The position numbers and the translations under genes were made by a program. Below, one piece after another: positions 59,342 through 64,000 of a stretch of DNA of 64,000 bases. Source of the stretch: Bacteroidetes bacterium UBA1935 (lineage in GTDB: Bacteria > Bacteroidota > Bacteroidia > Chitinophagales > Chitinophagaceae); assembly GCA_002337045.1 (NCBI GenBank), contig DDFF01000003.1:186001-250000 (forward strand), in the 5' to 3' direction. The notes below the pieces were generated by a model. That model was not told the DNA's origin. It saw only the letters and a list, made by a program, of their open reading frames with translations, and did no database searches. Position 1 is the first letter of the stretch. Each line of letters starts with the position of its first letter.

Positions 59342-62199
59342 AATAAAGGTAAGTTGACAATGAACTCATTATCTCTGAGTCCGTAAAATACTTTTCTATC
59401 TGTAAGCAACGAGTAGCGCCTCTGAATGTTTGACAAACCAAGCCCCTCGCCTTTTTCTTTACTTATTTTAGGATTGTATGTATTGCGCACGGTAATATTA
59501 GTATCCGTGGCAACAATGGTGATGGTGAGCGGAGATGATAGTGAAACCACATTGTGCTTCAGTGCATTTTCTACCAATAGTTGCAATGCCAGCGGCACTA
59601 TCTGCTTTGTCTGCATTATTTCATCCGGCACATCAACCACCAGCTTCATGGCGTTGCCAAAGCGGCTTTGTTGTATATAAATATAGTTCTCAAGAATATG
59701 CCACTCTTCTCTTAATGATACAAGGTCTTTACTACGGAAAGAAAGCATATTGCGGTACAAATCGGACAGATGGGTAGTGTATTTTGTAGCTATTTCCTTA
59801 TCCTCATCTATCAGGCTGGCAAGCGTATTCAGACTGTTGAATAAAAAGTGAGGATTCACCTGGCTTTTCAGGTGTTCGTATTCAAACATCATACGCTCTT
59901 TCTGCAACAAAGACAGCTTGCGCAGATTGCGCTCTCTGACGGTAATATACGTGTAGCCTGCTGCCACCAACACACCACTCATCAGGGCCAGAAACCACAT
60001 GGTACGCCAGAAGGGCTTACTGATGGTAAATGAGTAAGACGCTTCGTTGATGCGTCCGAACGTATTATTGAGCGATGCCTGCACTTTGAATGTGTATTTG
60101 CCGGGAGGCAACTGTGGGAAAGTGGCAGACTCATCATTCGTCACTACCCAGTCTTCATTATAGCCTTGCAGCATGTAGCGATAATGCAGCTTATCGGGGT
60201 TGGCAAAATTGATGCCTTCGTAGTTGAATGTAATATGGTTCTGATTGTAACTGAAATCTTTAATATCAGGGTTTATCTTTTTGAACAATACGCTGATATT
60301 TTCAATGTGTACATTGGGCCTGATATCGAAACTGCTGCGTATGTTTTTGAAGATGATAAAACCGTGTTCGAAGGGCAGATAAAAATTGCCCGCCGTATCG
60401 CGTGCATATAGCTTCAGCGTGGCAGATGTACTATCTATATGCATACCCTGCCTGCTATTATAGCTGCGAAACTGTTTGCTGTACGGATACCATACATCTA
60501 TACCCTTATCGTGTACAAATGCTACCTGCCCTGTTGCATTGGCGGCTATGGTATGCACATTAATATCCTGCAAGCCTTGTCTGGAGCTGACGTGTGTCCA
60601 TGCCTTATTATCGTATCTGTACACCCCATCTCCGAAGGTAGATAGCCAGATATTATGCATGGCATCTTCTGCAATAGTATATGCAACATTGCTGTATATA
60701 CCATCGCCATTCTTCCACTGCCTGTATTTACCCTTATCATACATCACTACGCCACCACCATCTGTTGCCATCCATATACGCCCACGGCTATCCGGAAACA
60801 CCTGGTATACATAATCGCTTCCTGCACCACTTTTTTTGTTGTGCAAGCTTACAGCAGTATGCTGCATGGTATTATGATTGTATTGTATCTGCTCTACTCC
60901 GTTAAGCCCCGCAACCCATAGCTGGCTATTGCTGGTGGTAATATCCAGCACACTTTCGTTTTCTAACGCGGCAATACCTGCAAACTTTTTCACCTGTCCA
61001 TCTTTACGGTAATAAATACCAGCACCTAATGTACCGATCCACAACACACCATCGGCATCGGCATGCAGCACAGATATATTACCAACCGCTTCGTATACAA
61101 ACTGAGGTGTTGCACTTTGTACATCTACCTGCATACTATATAGCTTGTTTTGCAGCGAAAACCACAAACGGTTTTGCTTATCGCAAGCCATGGCCCTTAT
61201 GTTATTCAGCGAATACGGTGGCGCTACGGGTTTGTAGTACATATACTCGTCCGTTATCATGGTAAGGCCCGAATTGGTACCACACCATACTATGCCCGAG
61301 CGCCCCAGTAACAGCTTGCGCATTTTTAATCCGTCAAAATGGTAGGCACGTGTTTTTATGGTTTGCAGTTCATCATTGGATGATAATTCTACCAGATAAC
61401 CATCTTCTGTGGCCACCCATGCTTTGTTGCCTGTTAGTGGCAATATATCATTTATCTGCCCCCAATGCCAAGTACTATCAAGCTTTGGCATCCACACCTT
61501 GCGTGTTTTTCTGCAATAAAAGCCAATACCCCCATCCTGCATGCCTATCCAGCAGCCTGTGTTATCGGGCATGGGTTTTATCATTCTTACTATGTTATCT
61601 GCAAGGCCGTTTTCTGTTGTAAAATGTTTGATGTGCAGCTTGCCATTTTCAATATCTACCTCATTCACCCCCTGATCGGTACTTACTACCAGGTGCTTGC
61701 CGGGAAATATGGAGATATTATAAACATAGTCGTCTGATAGCCCGGATGATGTATTGCAAGGCACGCCAATATTGTTCATAATCATGAAAAAGCCCTGCCC
61801 TTCGGTGCATACCCACAATACGCCTGCACCATCGCAATACATATCAGATATGCTACTGGTGGGCTTGGTACCTTTTATTTCGTAGGGCACGTATATGCCA
61901 TCTACCAACATCTTTATACTACCATCAGCATGCCCGGTGATGACGGTATTGCCATACATGGCAAGTGCTGTTACCGCTTTTTCAGTACTATCACCCATCA
62001 AGGTTACCTGCCTGCCATTGAAGCGGTACACACCATCATCTGTACCCAGCCATATATAGCCATAGCCGTCCTGCACCATGGCATTTATCTTTACCGGAAT
62101 ATTGGCATCGTTGAACCAGAAATTGCGTGTGAACGGGCGCTGCGCAATGGCACCAATGGTGCTGCATAGAAAAGCAATAAGCAGTATTGCGTAACGCAT
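59338..62199 (-). CDS. beta-propeller LytS-type histidine kinase
   Basis: The 953-residue protein has a signal peptide (ending IGAIAQ) and a large periplasmic two-component-regulator propeller. About twelve blades carry the WxGT/G pattern (YGYIWLGTDDGVYRFNG, GVLWIGTLGAGIYYR, GRIWMATDGGGVVMYD). A Y_Y_Y domain follows (QLPPGKYTFKVQASLNN), then one membrane helix and a LytS-type kinase with His784 (VNPHFLFNSLNTLASL) and an ATPase part (LLVENALKHN, GEGLGLSNIQRRY). It senses an outside ligand, in many relatives a glycan or oligomer, and signals to the LytTR partner. Confidence 0.95.
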   Translation of the reverse strand: MRYAILLIAFLCSTIGAIAQRPFTRNFWFNDANIPVKINAMVQDGYGYIWLGTDDGVYRFNGRQVTLMGDSTEKAVTALAMYGNTVITGHADGSIKMLVDGIYVPYEIKGTKPTSSISDMYCDGAGVLWVCTEGQGFFMIMNNIGVPCNTSSGLSDDYVYNISIFPGKHLVVSTDQGVNEVDIENGKLHIKHFTTENGLADNIVRMIKPMPDNTGCWIGMQDGGIGFYCRKTRKVWMPKLDSTWHWGQINDILPLTGNKAWVATEDGYLVELSSNDELQTIKTRAYHFDGLKMRKLLLGRSGIVWCGTNSGLTMITDEYMYYKPVAPPYSLNNIRAMACDKQNRLWFSLQNKLYSMQVDVQSATPQFVYEAVGNISVLHADADGVLWIGTLGAGIYYRKDGQVKKFAGIAALENESVLDITTSNSQLWVAGLNGVEQIQYNHNTMQHTAVSLHNKKSGAGSDYVYQVFPDSRGRIWMATDGGGVVMYDKGKYRQWKNGDGIYSNVAYTIAEDAMHNIWLSTFGDGVYRYDNKAWTHVSSRQGLQDINVHTIAANATGQVAFVHDKGIDVWYPYSKQFRSYNSRQGMHIDSTSATLKLYARDTAGNFYLPFEHGFIIFKNIRSSFDIRPNVHIENISVLFKKINPDIKDFSYNQNHITFNYEGINFANPDKLHYRYMLQGYNEDWVVTNDESATFPQLPPGKYTFKVQASLNNTFGRINEASYSFTISKPFWRTMWFLALMSGVLVAAGYTYITVRERNLRKLSLLQKERMMFEYEHLKSQVNPHFLFNSLNTLASLIDEDKEIATKYTTHLSDLYRNMLSFRSKDLVSLREEWHILENYIYIQQSRFGNAMKLVVDVPDEIMQTKQIVPLALQLLVENALKHNVVSLSSPLTITIVATDTNITVRNTYNPKISKEKGEGLGLSNIQRRYSLLTDRKVFYGLRDNEFIVNLPLL

Positions 62200-62202
62200 A
62201 TA

Positions 62203-62757
62203 TTATTTACCACCTACAGGCTGCATACTACCACTGACAGAGACATGAATATCAGGCGCCAGCTTGTCGTACACTACTTTCGGTATTTTAATATTATGGT
62301 CGCCGAGCGATACCACGAATTCTGCATGTACTACCATTTTGCCGTCTTTCGACTTAATGTCTACATCTATAATCCGTTCGTGCTCCACGCCGTGAATAAT
62401 CAGTTTTCCCTTGGCCCGTACTTTGTAATCCCCATCTTTGCTCAGGTCTACATCTTCTATAATCTTTCCCTTGAAGCCAGATTCGGGGTATACTTCAGTT
62501 TCCATATAGTTTTCATTAAAGTGTTCTTGCTGCAGCGGGCTGTTAAACCCCGCAAAACTGACATTTGACACTTTGAATGCAAACAGCTTCTTTTTGATAT
62601 CGAGAATCCCCTTCAACTGTTTAGATGAAGCACGGATAAGCTCTTGCGGAGCTTCGGAGTAGAAACGGATAAGTCCTTGCTTCATCTCATAGTTTTCCTG
62701 CGCAGATGCCCAAAAACCACTGCATAAACCACTGATTATTAACAAGTACTTAAACAT
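62203..62757 (-). CDS. YceI-family lipid-binding protein
   Basis: The 184-residue protein has a signal peptide (ending FWASAQ) and the YceI pattern (GLIRFYSEAPQELIRASS, QQEHFNENYMETEVYPESGFKG, GKLIIHGVEHERIIDV). It precedes the kinase gene by 3 bases, so kinase, regulator and YceI form one operon. It is a paralog of the YceI protein at 56312. Confidence 0.93.
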   Translation of the reverse strand: MFKYLLIISGLCSGFWASAQENYEMKQGLIRFYSEAPQELIRASSKQLKGILDIKKKLFAFKVSNVSFAGFNSPLQQEHFNENYMETEVYPESGFKGKIIEDVDLSKDGDYKVRAKGKLIIHGVEHERIIDVDIKSKDGKMVVHAEFVVSLGDHNIKIPKVVYDKLAPDIHVSVSGSMQPVGGK

Positions 62758-62869
62758 AGGCTAGCTAAAGATAATTAAGATATGCTTAAAAACGAGCATC
62801 GCCTGCTCTTTGAATAGCAGCTTTCCTTAACTTTATTGCATTACGCATTATCTATTGTCAGATATTTAT

Positions 62870-64000
62870 ATGAACCTAAAACTGTTGGTATTATTCTTTC
62901 TGTTGCTGGCAACCAGGCATTGCTATGCACAACCGGATACCACAGTTACCATATTACCGCTGCAAAAACTAAGCATCTGCCCGGGCGATACCCTGCATAT
63001 GCATTACACCGTTAGCAAGCGCTTTCAAACAGGCAATACATTTCTGGCAGAGCTATCATCACCATCCGGCATTTTTAGTTTGGGCACACAGATAGTTGGC
63101 AATTATTTATCAGACACCAGCGGCAATATTGTATGTAATATCCCGTCTACCGCTACGGCTGGCAATGGTTACAGAATAAGAATCATCTCCAGCAAACCAA
63201 CGCGCACATCTGCCGATAATGGCACAGATATTACCATAAAACAGAAACCGGTAATAGCACCCAGTGCAGTAAAAGTATGCCAGAACAATTTGCTGACACT
63301 GAATGCGCACAGCACTACAACAGGCGCATTGGTAACATGGAGCGGACCAATGTCTTACAATAGTTCCGGCTCACCGGTATCCATACCTTCGGCACAAGTG
63401 AATATGGCTGGCACGTACTATGCCACAGCTACACTAAATGGCTGCAGCAGCTACGATAGCGCCATCGTAACGGTAAACCCTGCCCCCATTACAAAGCTAT
63501 CTACCAATTCGCCCGTATGCCTTGGCGATACCATGCGGTTGGATATGAACTGGAAACCAGGTACTACCAATATACTGAAACTGCCAAACGGCTTTCAGAT
63601 CATCAATAATATGAACTACAGTGTATTGGGCGCAACACCCGCTAATGCAGGTACATATATGCTGGTAGTAAAAGACACCAACAACTGTTCGGACACCACC
63701 TACGAGAACTTTGCCGTAAAACCACTGCCCGACTCTCCGAAGATTACCAGCAACAGCCCTATATGTACAGGTAAAAGATTGCAATTGTTTGGCCTGCCAG
63801 GCAATACAACCAATGCCTCGTTTATATGGACAGGGCCGGGAGGCTACCAATCTTTATCGTCAACACCTTTTATCCTGAATGCTACCGCTGCCAATGCAGG
63901 TGTTTATACACTGCGTACATTCTACAACGGCTGCTACTCTACACCTGTCAGCGATACGGTGGTAGTGGTAGACATACCCGAAAAACCTGAAGGAAGCAGT
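62870..64000 (+). CDS. secreted Ig/PKD-like repeat protein (partial, continues beyond the window)
   Basis: From the ATG at 62870 a 377-codon frame stays open to the last base. A signal peptide (MNLKLLVLFFLLLATRHCYA) is followed by beta-rich repeats of about 80 residues. They carry Cys pairs and strands such as AGTYYATATLNGCSSYDSA, VYTLRTFYNGCYS and LVVKDTNNC, as in the Ig-like or PKD-type surface proteins common in T9SS cargo. The C-terminus, where a sorting domain would sit, is outside the window. Confidence 0.8.
   Translation, partial: MNLKLLVLFFLLLATRHCYAQPDTTVTILPLQKLSICPGDTLHMHYTVSKRFQTGNTFLAELSSPSGIFSLGTQIVGNYLSDTSGNIVCNIPSTATAGNGYRIRIISSKPTRTSADNGTDITIKQKPVIAPSAVKVCQNNLLTLNAHSTTTGALVTWSGPMSYNSSGSPVSIPSAQVNMAGTYYATATLNGCSSYDSAIVTVNPAPITKLSTNSPVCLGDTMRLDMNWKPGTTNILKLPNGFQIINNMNYSVLGATPANAGTYMLVVKDTNNCSDTTYENFAVKPLPDSPKITSNSPICTGKRLQLFGLPGNTTNASFIWTGPGGYQSLSSTPFILNATAANAGVYTLRTFYNGCYSTPVSDTVVVVDIPEKPEGSS

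Noticed and set aside
1..64000. tRNA, rRNA, transposase or phage genes
   Set aside because: None was recognised on reading both strands; no cloverleaf-like sequence or transposase motif was found.

Overview
The window is a chromosomal stretch of a Bacteroidota bacterium, most likely from the Chitinophagales/Chitinophagaceae side of the phylum. The evidence is the gene content: several secreted proteins end in type IX secretion (T9SS type A) sorting domains, and the panC / GT5 glycogen-synthase / DUF4270 / glmS neighbourhood is typical of the phylum. GEVED-domain and ELWxxDGT-repeat proteins, a PID-CTERM protein and DUF5777, and promoters of the TTTG-N19-22-TAnnTTTG type fit the same picture. 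Base composition is moderate. I see no tRNA, rRNA, CRISPR array, insertion sequence or prophage. Assignments come from reading motifs; no database search was possible.

Layout. 1-1 kb: the end of an open frame, a PID-CTERM sorting-signal protein and two small secreted or membrane proteins. 1.1-2.7 kb: a secreted protein ending in TATQ, facing a pilus-chaperone-like protein. 3-4.4 kb: two unknown genes. 4.5-8 kb: THUMP RNA methyltransferase, a small basic protein, a GNAT acetyltransferase behind a short ORF ending in six cysteines, a CDGSH iron-sulfur protein and a lipoprotein. 8-12.3 kb: a beta-barrel protein with two operator-like repeat pairs upstream, then a radical SAM / SGNH pair. 12.6-15.2 kb: a four-gene NarL-type two-component operon. 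15.5-24 kb: core metabolism (pyk, panC, GT5 protein, DUF4270, glmS, metK). 24-29.4 kb: three large T9SS cargo proteins. 29.7-42.3 kb: class I aldolase, two GT-C glycosyltransferases, desaturase, VOC protein, PQQ-type propeller, metal-receptor-like protein, CBS-type enzyme, transglutaminase-like protein, malate dehydrogenase and an M50-like protein.

42.4-46.2 kb holds three more TATQ-ending secreted proteins, a class C beta-lactamase-like hydrolase and a small ORF. Two of the TATQ transcription units and the small ORF share an unusual promoter layout: a direct repeat of TTAAC with an exact 11-bp period, starting 12-13 bp upstream of the -33 element. This is the best candidate in the window for an undescribed, co-regulated surface system, together with the chaperone at 1.8-2.7 kb. 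46.4-54.9 kb carries two tandem ELWxxDGT T9SS proteins and a 1640-residue protein with 14 Ig-like repeats.

55.3-62.8 kb (minus strand) is a compact block: propeller-type LytS histidine kinase and LytTR regulator with one YceI protein, followed by an OB-fold protein, two c-type-cytochrome-like lipoproteins, a second YceI protein and a DUF5777 beta-barrel. It looks like one regulated envelope/electron-transfer unit. The window ends inside a secreted protein that continues beyond position 64000.
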